NCBI GenBank assembly: GCA_034096865.1
Contig: JAWQFJ010025408.1
Location: 1 to 41,212, forward strand
From: Theodoxus fluviatilis
Taxonomy: Eukaryota; Mollusca; Gastropoda; Cycloneritida; Neritidae
Reading direction: 5' to 3'
DNA length: 41,212 bases
Numbering within the stretch: position 1 is the first letter of the stretch; each line of letters opens with the position of its first letter. Below are positions 9,593 through 19,890 of this stretch, in pieces. A program made the position numbers and the translations under genes. Under the pieces are notes generated by a model that was not told the origin of the DNA, made no database searches, and saw only the letters and a list, made by a program, of their open reading frames with translations.

Positions 9593-10746
9593 CTGCTCCA
9601 TCTCATGTGTCCCTCCTCCAACTCACTGCTCCATCTCATGTGTCCCTCCTCCAACTCACTGCTCCATCTCATGTGTCCCTCCTCCAACTCACTGCTCCAT
9701 CTCATGTGTCCCTCCTCCAACTCACTGCTCCATCTCATGTGTCCCTCCTCCAACTCACTGCTCCATCTCATGTGTCCCTCCTCCAACTCACTGCTCCATC
9801 TCATGTGTCCCTCCTCCAACTCACTGCTCCATCTCATGTGTCCCTCCTCCAACTCACTGCTCCATCTCGTGTGTCCCTCCTCCAACTCACTGCTCCATCT
9901 CGTGTGTCCCTCCTCCAACTCACTGCTCCATCTCATGTGTCCCTCCTCCAACTCACTGCTCCATCTCATGTGTCCCTCCTCCAACTCACTGCTCCATCTC
10001 GTGTGTCCCTCCTCCAACTCACTGCTCCATCCATGTGTCCCTCTCCAATCCTGCTCCATCTCATGTGTCCCTCCTCCAACTCACTGCTCCATCTCATGTG
10101 TCCCTCCTCCAACTCACTGCTCCATCTCATGTGTCCCTCCTCCAACTCCCACCTGCCCTCCCAATCTCATCTCTGTGTCCCTCCTCCAACTCACTGCTCC
10201 ATCTCATGTGTCCCTCCTCCAAAATCACTGCTCCATCTCATGTGTCCCTCCTCCAACTCACTGCTCCATCTCTAGTGTCCCTCCTCCAACTCACTGCTCC
10301 ATCTCGTGTGTCCCTCCTCCAACTCACTGCTCCATCTGTGCTCTCCAATCCTCTGTGTGTCCCTCCTCCAACTCACTGCTCCATCTCGTGTGTCCCTCCT
10401 CCAACTCACTGCTCCATCTCGTGTGTCCCTCCTCCAACTCACTGCTCCATCTCGTGTGTCCCTCCTCCAACTCACTGCTCCATCTCATGTGTCCCTCCTC
10501 CAACTCACTGCTCCATCTCATGTGTCCCTCCTCCAACTCACTGCTCCATCTCGTGTGTCCCTCCTCCAACTCACTGCTCCATCTCGTGTGTCCCTCCTCC
10601 AACTCACTGCTCCATCTCGTGTGTCCCTCCTCCAACTCACTGCTCCATCTCGTGTGTCCCTCCTCCAACTCACTGCTCCATCTCATGTGTCCCTCCTCCA
10701 ACTCACTGCTCCATCTCGTGTGTCCCTCCTCCAACTCACTGCTCCA
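9593..10746. repeat. 33-bp minisatellite, about 35 copies
   Basis: Units of TGCTCCATCTCATGTGTCCC plus TCCTCCAACTCAC, with an A/G variant (CTCATG or CTCGTG) that switches in blocks. Irregular units with missing bases occur near 10,030-10,060, 10,148-10,180 and 10,335-10,365. The unit is 11 codons long without stops, so long frames arise in several registers. On the transcript each unit carries GTGAGT, a perfect 5' splice consensus. Confidence 0.97.
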
Positions 10747-10952
10747 GATTTAGCATCACGTGATGACCATGGGGCATAGCTGCTCCTCAGTGATCCCTGC
10801 ATTTACAACAGTGAGTCATACAACATATGGAGAGCTAGCCCACTCGTTGGGAGGCCACAGGGGAATGGCAGCAAGTGTGGAGTACAGCATGACAGAACAT
10901 GGTACATCAACATCAACATCAAAACACCAGTGCACCAAGCGGGGCAGCCTAC

Positions 10953-11041
10953 CTCTCTGCAGAGTCCTCGGCAGCATTGAGGCTGGTCAGGATGTGGATG
11001 ACTATCTGGTCAAGGTCTGAGGCAACCAGCTTGTGGATTTT
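10953..11041 (-). CDS. ATM: ATM exon v
   Basis: An 89-nt exon reading KIHKLVASDLDQIVIHILTS then LNAAEDSAE, matched to vertebrate [20 protein letters not shown] and LHEPANSSA. The acceptor is gtccatacag and the donor GAGAG|gtaggc. The following intron holds the 33-bp minisatellite. Confidence 0.94.
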
Positions 11042-11084
11042 CTGTATGGACAGGGACATATGTTTGTCATGTTAGACCACAGCC

Positions 11085-11090
<6 letters not shown>

Positions 11091-11153
<63 letters not shown>
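11091..11153. repeat. CA microsatellite
   Basis: About 31 uninterrupted CA units, roughly 50 bases upstream of the exon v acceptor on the transcript, where it reads as a TG repeat. Confidence 0.97.
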
Positions 11154-11155
<2 letters not shown>

Positions 11156-11280
11156 CATTATCTTTGTGTTGATATTACGCTACAAAAAAAGACCCTGAAC
11201 ATGATTTACATATAAAAAATTCAAAGTTCAAACATTTACATCTGCCAATGACTTCTGGCACTTGTTCTCTCTCTTCTCAC

Positions 11281-11560
11281 CTCTGTTGTGAGTTCCTTCT
11301 CCAGCTGCTCATAGCAGGCTGTGGCAGTGTTGATGCGTCTCTTTACATTAGCATCTACAGGAGTCCGCTCAAGTTTCGACACAGCAAACAGTGGAAGGAT
11401 GTGTGGAAGGATGCAGGGAAGGCAGCACGAGAGGACCTCACTGGTGGACGTTCCAAGGCTGCCTGCCACAGTGGCAACTTCTTCCATGCTCTTCATGGAG
11501 AACAGCAGTGGCACCAGAGTCTTGTGGTGCTGCCTGAAGAGAGCAAGACGCCATGCACAG
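11281..11560 (-). CDS. ATM: ATM exon u
   Basis: Encodes FRQHHKTLVPLLFSMKSMEE, then VLSCCLPCILPHILPLFAVS and TATACYEQLEKEL. Vertebrate counterparts are [41 protein letters not shown] and TATKVYDMLKSEN. The acceptor is cttcctgtag and the donor ACAGAG|gtgaga. 280 nt with one leading base and phase 0 out. Confidence 0.95.
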
Positions 11561-12101
11561 CTACAGGAAGAACAAGTGATGGGTGTAGTGGAGGACACGT
11601 TAAGGCAGATTCTGCACAGCAGGGAACATAAACACATTTTAAAAGGGACAATGGTTAGAGAGTAAGGGTGATTTCAATAGCAACTTTCTTGCCAGACAGC
11701 TGTGAATGAAAGCCACATATGGGGAATATGAAAATAAGAAGTAAATGAAACTAAAGTGGTAGTACAATTATTGAAAAACACATACAGTAACTGGCAAATG
11801 AATAGTAAGGTGTCAACAACTGAACAGGAATGAGTCGAATGCATATGAAAAGAATCAGCAGATGGGATTCAAAATCTCTGTGGCTCTAAACTGAGAGAAA
11901 AAGGAAACAAACCTGTAGTGTTAGTATACACAATACAGCGTTCAAGAAGAAATGCTAACTGATCTAAATCATGCACAAAGTAACTGAGCACACATTCACA
12001 TAAGTCATTTACTGCTTATAACAGACCTAGGAACATTCCATATGGAGCATACAACCTAATACTGCTGTCCTGTGCAACATCTGAAACTTTGAAAGAACAC
12101 T
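11561..12101. other. ATM intron, no feature recognised
   Basis: AT-rich intron between exons t and u, ending at the LINE fragment. Nothing recognised. Confidence 0.5.
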
Positions 12102-12482
12102 TAGCTCTCCACTGGCCAACGTGACAGAGGGGGACCAAAGAAACGCTACAAAGACTGCCTCAGGAAGTCCCTCAATGCTTGCCACACAGACCATCGTCGT
12201 TGGTCATCACTTGCTGCAGATCGTGACACCTGGCTGCTCGTTGTAAGCAGGGTCGTCGGATCCTTCGAGAACACCAGTAGGGCCTCCATAAAAGAAAAGC
12301 GAAATAGAAGAAAGAACGAGGCAGCTGCGACCGACCAGACCTTCCCCTGCGGCAATTGTGACCGGACCTGCTGATCCCTCATCAGACTTCTTAGTCATGA
12401 GCGGGCCTGCAAAGGACGTGGACCATGACCTTCCAGATCTTTGTAAACGAAGCAAAGCCATGATGATGATGATGATGATGAT
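12102..12482 (+). mobile_element. LINE 3' end with zinc-finger C-terminus remnant
   Basis: One frame reads RDRGGPKKRYKDCLRKSLNA, then RRWSSLAADRDTWLLVV, KEKRNRRKNEAAATDQTF and PCGNCDRTC, a stop, then SLIRLLSHERAC. This is the typical C-terminal tail of RTE/Ingi-like LINE polyproteins found in many invertebrates, ending in a CxxC...H...C finger. The in-frame TGA inside the finger and the lack of any upstream RT show a dead, 5'-truncated copy. A GAT repeat (about 12,461-12,482) forms its 3' tail and passes into a TG microsatellite. Confidence 0.75.
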
Positions 12483-12933
12483 GTGTGTGTGTGTGTTTGC
12501 ATGTGTGTGAGTGTTGGCACATATGTGTGTGTGCGTGCGTGCGTGTGTTTTTGTGTTTGAATGTGTGTGAGTGTTTGCATATGTGTGTGTGTGTTTGAAT
12601 GTGTGTGAGTGTTTGCACATATGTGTGTGTGTGTGTGTGCATGGGTTTGCACATTTGCATGTGAGTGTTTGTATGTGTGTGAGTGTTTGCACATATGTGT
12701 GTGAGTGTTTGCATGTGAGTGTTTGCATGTGTGTGATTGTTTGCATATGAGTGTGTGTCTGCATGTGTGTGTGTGTTTGCACATATGCATGTGTGTGTGT
12801 ATATGTGTTTGCATGTGTGTGAGTGTTTGCATGTGTGTGAGTGTTTGCATATGTGTGTGTGCTTGCATGTGTTTGCACATATGCATGTGTGTGTATATGT
12901 GTTTGCATGTGTGTGAGTGTTTGCACATATGCA

Positions 12934-12972
<39 letters not shown>

Positions 12973-12973
12973 A
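12483..12973. repeat. TG-rich microsatellite
   Basis: About 490 bp of TG repeat interrupted regularly by TTGCATG and CACATATG words, ending in a pure TG run at about 12,938-12,971. It probably seeded from the 3' tail of the adjacent LINE copy. Confidence 0.95.
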
Positions 12974-13002
12974 TTCAACATTTTCTCTCCCAGACATGTT
13001 AC

Positions 13003-13163
13003 CTATGGAACTGCTGCAGGGAATCGCAGAGCAGCAGCTGGTGAGGAAACTGGGCCAGGGGGTATCGGACCTGCAGCCACATGTGCACCAGGAAGGGCAG
13101 GTGGGTCTCCACATAGGCAGGCAGGCTGCTGTAGCCAAGGTGACGGCTCAGTCTCGTTAGTGT
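13003..13163 (-). CDS. ATM: ATM exon t
   Basis: Reads LGYSSLPAYVETHLPFLVHM and YPLAQFPHQLLLCDSLQQF, matching vertebrate [20 protein letters not shown] and YNLSSFPFILLNYTNIEDF. The acceptor is ctctttcag and the donor CATAG|gtaaca. About 30 bases downstream of the donor lies the long TG/CA array. Confidence 0.95.
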
Positions 13164-13514
13164 CTGAAAGAGCAGATATGTTTTTATTGTGGCCATGCTT
13201 GGTTAAGACCTAAGTGTGTGTGCGCAGATATGTTAATACTTCCAGCTTGCATCCTCACAGCAATGCCTAAGTTTAGCCCACGATGTTGATGTATGAAATA
13301 AAGTAGGAGAGGTAAAAATCCAAGATAAAGGAAGCAGGTGTACTGCATGACATGAAGAAGTAAAAGACGAAGAGGAAGAAGACAAATTCCCACAGCAAGA
13401 CATTCAGCTCAAGCAGACACCAATCATGGGAATAATCTTTGTCACTTCAACAACACCTCAAGATTGCATTTCATTGCCAGAGAGAAGAATAAGATGAAAA
13501 ATCTTTGGCTGCAC

Positions 13515-13667
13515 CTTTTTCACCGTGTCCAGGTCGAGGTGTTTTTCCTGCATGACCTGACAGAAGGCAAAAACTGCCTTCTTCTCACATACAGGACTGC
13601 AGGCTGCTGTAGCAGCCAGCGTCGTCACCACTGCTGCAGTCCGACCAAGGGTCTCATCCTCGTACTT
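13515..13667 (-). CDS. ATM: ATM exon s
   Basis: One of the best conserved exons: TTLAATAACSPVCEKKAVFA followed by FCQVMQEKHLDLDTVKK, against vertebrate IAVVLSCSPICEKQALFA and LCKSVKENGLEPHLVKK. The acceptor is ctgtgttgcag and the donor AAAAAG|gtgcag. 153 nt, phase 0 at both ends. Confidence 0.96.
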
Positions 13668-13931
13668 CTGCAACACAGAGACATTCAGTGACTGAAATAT
13701 AAACACTGATATCACTCATACTGCTCAGTAGAGCGTTGCCAAGAGGATTTTGAAGACGTCCGTGCACTGATTAGATGAAATAAAGATAACGTAATCCTGC
13801 CTAAAGGCTAAAGAAATGTACTGGCACAACTAATGATCACACCTCCGTCACAGATTCAGAAAAAGTATTGGTTCATGGAATTATTCTTTCTTTCAAAAGA
13901 CTTTGATAATGATCAATAGCCATGTACATAC

Positions 13932-14004
13932 CGAGACAACAAGAATATCATTGCAGATTTCATAGATGGTGTCAAATGCTGCCTCATGACCATCCCTATT
14001 CCTG
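13932..14004 (-). CDS. ATM: ATM exon r
   Basis: Encodes RNRDGHEAAFDTIYEICNDI and LVVS, aligned to vertebrate QQTAFENAYLKAQEGMRE (shared AF and Y). The acceptor is placed at ctgtttcagag rather than the AG two bases earlier. Only this choice fits exon q's two trailing bases; the earlier one would create a stop at the junction. The donor is GTCTCG|gtatgt. Confidence 0.86.
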
Positions 14005-14006
14005 CT

Positions 14007-14465
14007 CTGAAACAGACTGGAAACAACACACACACATTCAATGTAAATTTCTTACTACAATCATCACACAGTTGCACTGCATGAAAGGTAGCTGCCAAGA
14101 GATCCGTAAGTAATACTTAAAATTGAACCAATCACAAGTTAGTGGCTGTTTGTTTTTCTATTGGGAACCTTCCCAGTATTAAAATGCTAGATGCAGGTGT
14201 AATTGAAAAGATAAGTACATTTTATATGTTGCTCAATTTCAAACAAAGAATGAAAATCATGCCACGAAAAATCACATGAAAATGCAATAATCTATCTGGC
14301 CCATACATTACCATTACATTTCATTCAAAGTTCAAATGCATTAAACTTGCTCATTATTATCTGATCCCAATGCATCTGCATATCAGATGAAAATCCTTAG
14401 CTTGACAATCTCTCTTGCCCTTTAGCAGATTTCTGACTGTAAGGGGCTTCAAACAGTCTTCCTAC
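14007..14465. other. ATM intron, no feature recognised
   Basis: AT-rich intron between exons q and r. Nothing recognised. Confidence 0.5.
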
Positions 14466-14599
14466 CAGGGCAGTTTGGAGACGGCATTGAGACGGGTGAC
14501 ATGGCTGGAGTCCCGAAGACAGGCAGAGACACACTGGCCCAGAGTTTTGTATCTGCTGTCAGTCCTTGTGTCCAGCTCCCATTCCTGCAGCTCCTCATA
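14466..14599 (-). CDS. ATM: ATM exon q
   Basis: Reads YEELQEWELDTRTDSRYKTL and GQCVSACLRDSSHVTRLNAV followed by SKLP. The second block corresponds to vertebrate [23 protein letters not shown]. The acceptor is tcttgttccag and the donor CCCTG|gtagga. Length 134 nt, ending with two bases of a split codon. Confidence 0.92.
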
Positions 14600-14932
14600 C
14601 TGGAACAAGACAGTGCTTGGCTTTATGCCTTTTTATGCCCACTGTCTCCTTCTCCTCTTCTTTTTCTAAATTTCTCTCCTCAATGTCATCTCCCACTTCG
14701 TTGTTGTCATTGTTGTCATCCTCCTTCTCCCCCTTCTTGCTCAGATATCCACCACAGACATGTTCCCATAAGCAGAATGCTGTATGTAATCACTGTATAT
14801 CACGCTCCCATAAATTCGAATCTTACAGTCAAAATAAAATTAGATGATGATGTTCACTATTCAAAGGATAAAACACATAGATACAACATTCCAAGCATAC
14901 TATATTGACAGCTCAGGACAAAAGGAATTCAC

Positions 14933-15005
14933 CTTGACATATTCCCCCAGGCAGTCGGCAACTGCTTGTCTGGCTTCAGGGGACAGGAAATCATCCTTGA
15001 GTTTC
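14933..15005 (-). CDS. ATM: ATM exon p
   Basis: A 73-nt exon completing the Trp codon and reading KLKDDFLSPEARQAVADCLG then EYVK, opposite vertebrate [24 protein letters not shown]. The acceptor is cttttccag and the donor GTCAAG|gtgaat, phase 0. The intron before it contains the element rich in nuclear-receptor half-sites. Confidence 0.9.
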
Positions 15006-15254
15006 CTGGAAAAGTTTACATGTGAGAAAATGTTCATTTTATCACCAGTAGCTAGCTGGACATTACACCATCAGATGTCCGACCAAACAAAGCCCAGCAG
15101 CCAGGGGCTAGGGGTTTGAGCTAAAGAGGGGATATCAAAGCTCTTCAACCATGTTACGCTTATGATAAAATGCAGTTCATAATCACCTAGGTCAATACCA
15201 AAACTGAATAAATATTACAGCATTAAAATAAAACAAGAAGGGCAAAGCCCATAC

Positions 15255-16512
15255 GACTCACATGCTTGATCTTGACTTCTACATGACCTTGACCTTCAGG
15301 TGATCTTCAAGGTCAAGGTCAAACAACTAAACCTAGCAATGACATCATACACTAAGAAATGCTTTACACATTTTTCCTACCCAAATACATGTGGCCTTGA
15401 CCCAAGGTCAAGGTCATCAAGGTCATGCAACACAAAGCTGTTAATTCAAGACATAGGAATCACAATGGTGCATATTGGCACTTTCTACCATGAGATATGG
15501 TCACTTTTAGTGGTTCACCCATTTTGGTCACATTTCATAAGGGTCAAAGTGACCTTGACCTTGATGATATGTGACCAAATGTGTCTCATGATGAAAGTAT
15601 AACATGTGGACTACAATGTTATGAAGTTTGGAAGAGTTATCTTCCATAGTTCAGGGTCAAGGTCACTTCAAAATATGTATACAATCCAACTTTGAAGAGC
15701 TCCTGTGACCTTGACCTTGAAGCAAGGTCAATCAAACTGGTATCAAAAGATAGGGATTACTTTGCCCTATTTACCATACATAGGTCAGGTATCCAATCTC
15801 AAAAACTTCAGAGAAAATTAGGAAAATGTGAAAAATGGCTATTTTTTTAAACATTTACGGACCTTGTGACCTTGACCTTGAACCAAGGTCAAGTCACTAT
15901 GTATGTTTTTGTATGCCTTGTCATCATACATCATTATGCCAAATTGGGTGTTGATAGACTTAATAGTCTCCGAGAAAAAGCCAACGTTAAAGTTTTTTAC
16001 GGATTACAGGACGCCCGGACGGACAATACGGGTGACCTAGTATGAAAGTATAACATGTGTACTACAATGTTATGAAGTTTGGAAGAGTTATCTGCCATAG
16101 TTCAGGGTCAAGGTCACTTCAAAATATGTATACAATCCAACTTTAAAGACTTCCTGTGACCTTCACCTTGAAGCAAGGTCAATCAAACTGGTATCAAAAG
16201 ATAGGGATTACTTTGCCCTATATACCATATATAGGTCAGATATCCAATCTCAAAAACTTCAGAGAAAATTGGGAAAATGCGAAAAATGGCTGTTTTTAGA
16301 CAACATTTACGGCCCCTGCGACCTTGACCTTGAAGTAAGGTCAAGTCACTATGTATGTTTTTGTACGCCTTGTCATCATACATCATCATGCCAAATTGGG
16401 TGTTGATAGACTTAATAGTCTCCAAGAAAAATGCAGCGTTAATTTTTTTACAGACGCCAGGACGGACGAAAAGGGTGAGTACATAGACTCACTTTTGCTT
16501 CGCATGTGAGTC
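15255..16512. mobile_element. Short-TIR element rich in TCAAGGTCA motifs
   Basis: Bounded by an 11-bp inverted repeat, GACTCACATGC at 15,255 and GCATGTGAGTC ending at 16,512. The inside is non-coding and dominated by TGACCTTGACCTT / AAGGTCAAGGTCA motifs. A block of about 440 bp (15,590-16,030) is repeated at about 16,040-16,460 with about 95% identity by eye, so the element is partly dimeric. I see no transposase and no clear target duplication. Class unassigned; a non-autonomous DNA element is the best guess. Confidence 0.65.
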
Positions 16513-16816
16513 AAAAACTAACACATAAACTAAACGCATCAATGTCTTCCTGTGCTGATTTATTTATAAATACACTATTGTCACGCTGAGTAGATGCATT
16601 TCTATCCGGCTCATGTGCCCATGAGGTCTGTATATATGCCAAAGTGCTGAGTGCAACATTTCCTTCCTGCTCATCAGAGGAGCTATCTCTCTATGCGGCC
16701 TGTCCTCCTTACCATCTTCTGCATTCCAGCATGCCAATGGGTTTGGCTGTTTTTGTACAGGCAGTGGGTTTGTAATATAATACAATCACTAGTCTCTGCT
16801 TCTTTCTTGGGGGAAC

Positions 16817-16990
16817 TATACAATACAATACAATACAATACAATACAATACAACTTTATTTATCCCACAACAGGCAATTCAAGAAAATACACTTTATGAG
16901 GCAGCAATAAAAATAATCAAATAATAATCATCAATAATAATCATAATAGAAGAATGCATAAAAATAATGGGATGGGATAATTACATATGA
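16817..16990 (-). mobile_element. 3' end of a minus-strand retroelement with TATTG tail
   Basis: On the minus strand it ends GGGATAAATAAAGTTGTATTG followed by further TATTG units (plus strand 16,819-16,852). AATAAA plus a pentameric tail marks the 3' end of a LINE or LINE-dependent SINE. No coding part is present. Confidence 0.55.
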
Positions 16991-17093
16991 AAAGAAACAG
17001 CACACTCGCACGCACACACACTCCCTGCAAACCTCAGCCTCCACATCACATCACAGGCAACACCAACACAAGCAAACTTTCACTCATTACTCT

Positions 17094-17110
17094 CTCTGTC
17101 TGTCTGTCTA

Positions 17111-17162
<52 letters not shown>

Positions 17163-17335
17163 CTCTTGTGTCTAGTGTCTCTGCCTGTCCATTTAGGTGT
17201 GTCTGTTTATCTGTGTGTCTGTCTGTTCATCTGTCTGTCCATCTATCTCCCTCTTTTTCACGTCTCATGTCAGTTGTCTCTGCCTGCCTGCCTGCCTGCC
17301 TGCTTATCCTTCCACCTGTCCATCTGTCTTTTCCT
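17094..17335. repeat. TCTG/TGCC simple repeats
   Basis: A TCTG array (17,094-17,161) decays into related CTGTCTGT-rich sequence and a CTGC run (17,281-17,303), up to three bases from the exon o donor. On the transcript the region reads CAGA/GGCA. Confidence 0.9.
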
Positions 17336-17338
17336 TAC

Positions 17339-17482
17339 CAGAAAGCTCTGAGGAGCTGGAGGGCTATGGCAGCACACTCTTGCTGGGTAGGGGAATGGGA
17401 GCGTGCCCCCTTTGCCAAGTGCGGAGCCAAAGGTGTCAGCAGATGCAGACACAGAACACACACTGCCTGGTCTCGCCTCTGA
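17339..17482 (-). CDS. ATM: ATM exon o
   Basis: Begins with the split Gly codon and QRRDQAVCVLCLHLLTPLAP, sharing RRDQ-VC with vertebrate LYRRDQDVCKTILNHVL, and ends AIALQLLRAFW against TVIGAFW. The acceptor is gttgctggcag and the donor TTCTG|gtaagg. Another frame is also open across the exon, but only this one fits the phase and the family. Confidence 0.94.
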
Positions 17483-17649
17483 CTGCCAGCAACACTCCTG
17501 CCAGCACAACAACAGCACTTGATCAAGGCAGGAAACTTAGGGGGTGGATGACTGGATGAATGGATGGTTGACTGAATGGGTGGATGGTTGGATCAAAGGA
17601 TTGATCAATAGACCAATAAAGGGTTGAATATCCTATTGGACAGATCATG

Positions 17650-18000
17650 TAAATTATTGGAAGAACAGATGAATGAATGAATAAAGGAATAATGGAAACA
17701 AAAAGAGGAGAAAAGGATGGAAGAACAAAGTTTGGAAGGTTGAATAAGGTAAGAAGGAAAGGAAGAGAGAGGAAAGGCAGACGGAAGGGAGAGGCAAAGA
17801 GAGTAGAAGAAAAAACGAAGAACAAAGGAGGTGGGAGAGAAGGGAGAAAAAGAGAAAAGACAACATAAGAAAGGAAAGAATGAAGATAGGATAGAAGGAA
17901 GAAAAGAAGGAAGAAAGGAAGGAGGGAAGAGAGGAGAAAGAAGGATAAAGACAAAGAAGAAAGAGGGAAAGAAAATCAAAGGGAAGGAAGGGAACTGTCA
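17650..18000. repeat. Purine-rich (GA/GGAA) low-complexity tract
   Basis: About 350 bp of imperfect GAAAGGAAGA-type purine sequence on the plus strand. Frames across it reflect composition only. Confidence 0.85.
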
Positions 18001-18287
18001 AGTCTTAGTGTGGGAAAGTTTACCCAGACCAGTCAATGTGTTGAACACAACATGGAGAGGACTAGAAAACCCCCCAGAATAATTGAAGTTAGTTTCTTCA
18101 TATACAGACTAAGCAGAACTCTGGGTTGAAGAGCAGAGGGACTCGTGAATATCATCTCACCATGATGATGAGGACCTATGAGCAAACCTAAATCAAGCCA
18201 CATACAAACCTCACTGAAGCACAGGGAAAAACGACAAGGCCATGACTTGTGATACATCTTACATGTGCATTTTTCATCAGGACCTAC

Positions 18288-18370
18288 CCAAGGGCCTCCA
18301 GGACCGACTGGAGGTCTGAGTCAGTCAGGAAGTGGGTCTTGCTGGCAAAGTTCTCCACTAGGACCCGCAG
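18288..18370 (-). CDS. ATM: ATM exon n
   Basis: An 83-nt exon reading LRVLVENFASKTHFLTDSDL and then QSVLEALG, matched to vertebrate [20 protein letters not shown] and LELLKPLS. The acceptor is ggccttcag and the donor CTTGG|gtaggt, leaving two bases for the next exon. Confidence 0.92.
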
Positions 18371-18454
18371 CTGAAGGCCGAGTAGAAACAAATGATACCC
18401 ACACTGCAAACCAGCACTTCAGCCATTCCAGTAGCAACATTAAGAAGTAAAAAA

Positions 18455-18965
18455 TAGGCAGTAAGTCTTCATCTATGTACAATATCTTCACATAAAATAG
18501 TGTGTCAGATGTAACTAATAGCTAGTAAGTCTTCATTTATATGCAATACTTACACATAAAATAGTGTATCAGATGTAACTAATAGCTAGTAAGTCTTCAT
18601 TTATGTACAATATGTTCACATAAAATAGTGTATCAGATGTAACTAATAGCTAGTAAGTCTTCATTTGTATGCAATATTTACACATAAAATAGTGTATTAG
18701 ATGTGACTAACAGCTAGTAAATCTTCATTTATGTACAATATGTTCACATAAAATAGTTTATCAGATGTAACTAATAGCTAGTAAGTCTTCATTTGTATGC
18801 AATATTTACACATAAAATAGTGTACTAGATGTGACTAACAGCTAGTAAGTCTTCATTTACATATATGTATAATATGTACATGTATATAAAATAGTGTATC
18901 AGATGTAATTAATAGGTGGTAAGCCTTCATTAATATACAAAATGTTCACATAAAATAGTGCATCA
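18455..18965. repeat. 64-bp tandem repeat, about 8 copies
   Basis: Units share AGTAAGTCTTCATTTAT, then CACATAAAATAGTGTATCAG and ATGTAACTAATAGCT. Alternate units alternate between ATGTACAATATGTTCA and TATGCAATATTTACA, indicating amplification as dimers. The array is AT-rich and non-coding. Confidence 0.92.
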
Positions 18966-19346
18966 GAAGAAAGCTGCCAAGTTACTTATCTCTTATATTT
19001 GCCAGGCCATAAAAAACAAGGAAAATAAAATGAGGCACAAGACACTTTATTAGGGATTCAAAGAGCAGTTCAGAGCCTTGTATGATCATGAAGAATTCAT
19101 AAAAGCAGAATCCCTGCAACCAGTTAATTTTTTCAGTTTATTGATGGCAGCTGCTGCCTTTGTCTCCGGCATTAAAACCTATGCTTGGGTTCAATAAAAG
19201 AACATTTCACAGAAGAAATCCACAAATGGGAATCCAGATAAGACTGCAACACTCTAACAAAAGAGGAACTACCCACACGAATCCTTATTTTTGACTAGTT
19301 AGGCAAGAGTCTTTGCTGCTGTTGAAGAGATGCAGTTCCAGTATGG

Positions 19347-19890
19347 TGGGGCTCTGTAGCCGAGTGGTCAGAATGTTTGACCTGTGGGCGCTTCCTGCTA
19401 GGGGAGGTGTTGTTTGAAGCTGCGCAGTTTCCAGAGTTGTATCTTTGAGCAAAGTGCTCTACTCATATTGCTTCTCCCCACCCTGCAGTAACACTGGGCA
19501 CCTGTAAAGGCAGTGATGCCACCCTGTAGTTCTGTCATCCCGTGTATGTGGCCATGAGCCAGCACAGCGTTTGGAATTCTCCTCAGAGTGGAGTCCGTGC
19601 TGGTACCTGACTGTGCGCATCCTATCTGTCTGTCGCTGTGTTTGTCTTCAGGTGCCAGTGAAGGTTGGTTGATGGTTGGTTGGTTGGTGTTTTATGGCCT
19701 ATCAGCCTTTGTAGGCTCGGTAAGGCCATTAAGCACACAAATCTTTAGAACAGTTTAGAGTAAACGCAAATCAAGTCATGGTGTTCCTAGTTATTCACCT
19801 CTTATGAATCGCGTAGGGAGACGTGGTGGGTCTATTCTGACCCGGAACCCACAGGGGGATGCCAGTGAAGGATTAATCATGTGGCCCAAA
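19347..19890 (+). mobile_element. tRNA-derived SINE, copy 1, split by a nested insertion
   Basis: The 5' end has a tRNA-like A box (TAGCCGAGTGGTC) and a decayed B-box region. The body contains GCAAAGTGCTCTACTCATAT, GGCAGTGATGCCACCCTGTA and GTATGTGGCCATGAGCC. The minus strand of 33,302-32,935 carries the same sequence in the same order, so the two are copies of one family. The 3' end resumes at 19,872 after the nested insertion and passes directly into the 38-bp array. Confidence 0.82.
19654..19871 (-). mobile_element. Retroelement 3' fragment inserted in the SINE, with 12-bp target duplication
   Basis: TGCCAGTGAAGG occurs at 19,654-19,665 and again at 19,860-19,871, with 194 bp of foreign sequence between. 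On the minus strand the insert ends ATAAAACACCAACCAACCAA, a tetrameric tail typical of a LINE 3' end, so it inserted in minus orientation. Its 5' part contains GTGGGTTCCGGGTCAGAATA. No ORF is preserved. Confidence 0.8.

Noticed and set aside
9418..10753. 401-codon Cys/Ser/Pro-rich frame
   Set aside because: Product of the 33-bp minisatellite, whose unit is eleven codons; it is open in several frames.
11248..11665. Plus-strand frames of 114-127 codons across ATM exon u
   Set aside because: They are antisense shadows of the minus-strand exon; only the minus frame matches ATM.
12705..13160. Cys/Val-rich frames at 1.2-1.8, 12.2-13.2, 26.8-27.6 and 34.3-34.9 kb
   Set aside because: Translations of CA/TG, TCTG and CATC simple repeats, some fused by chance to ATM exon sequence.
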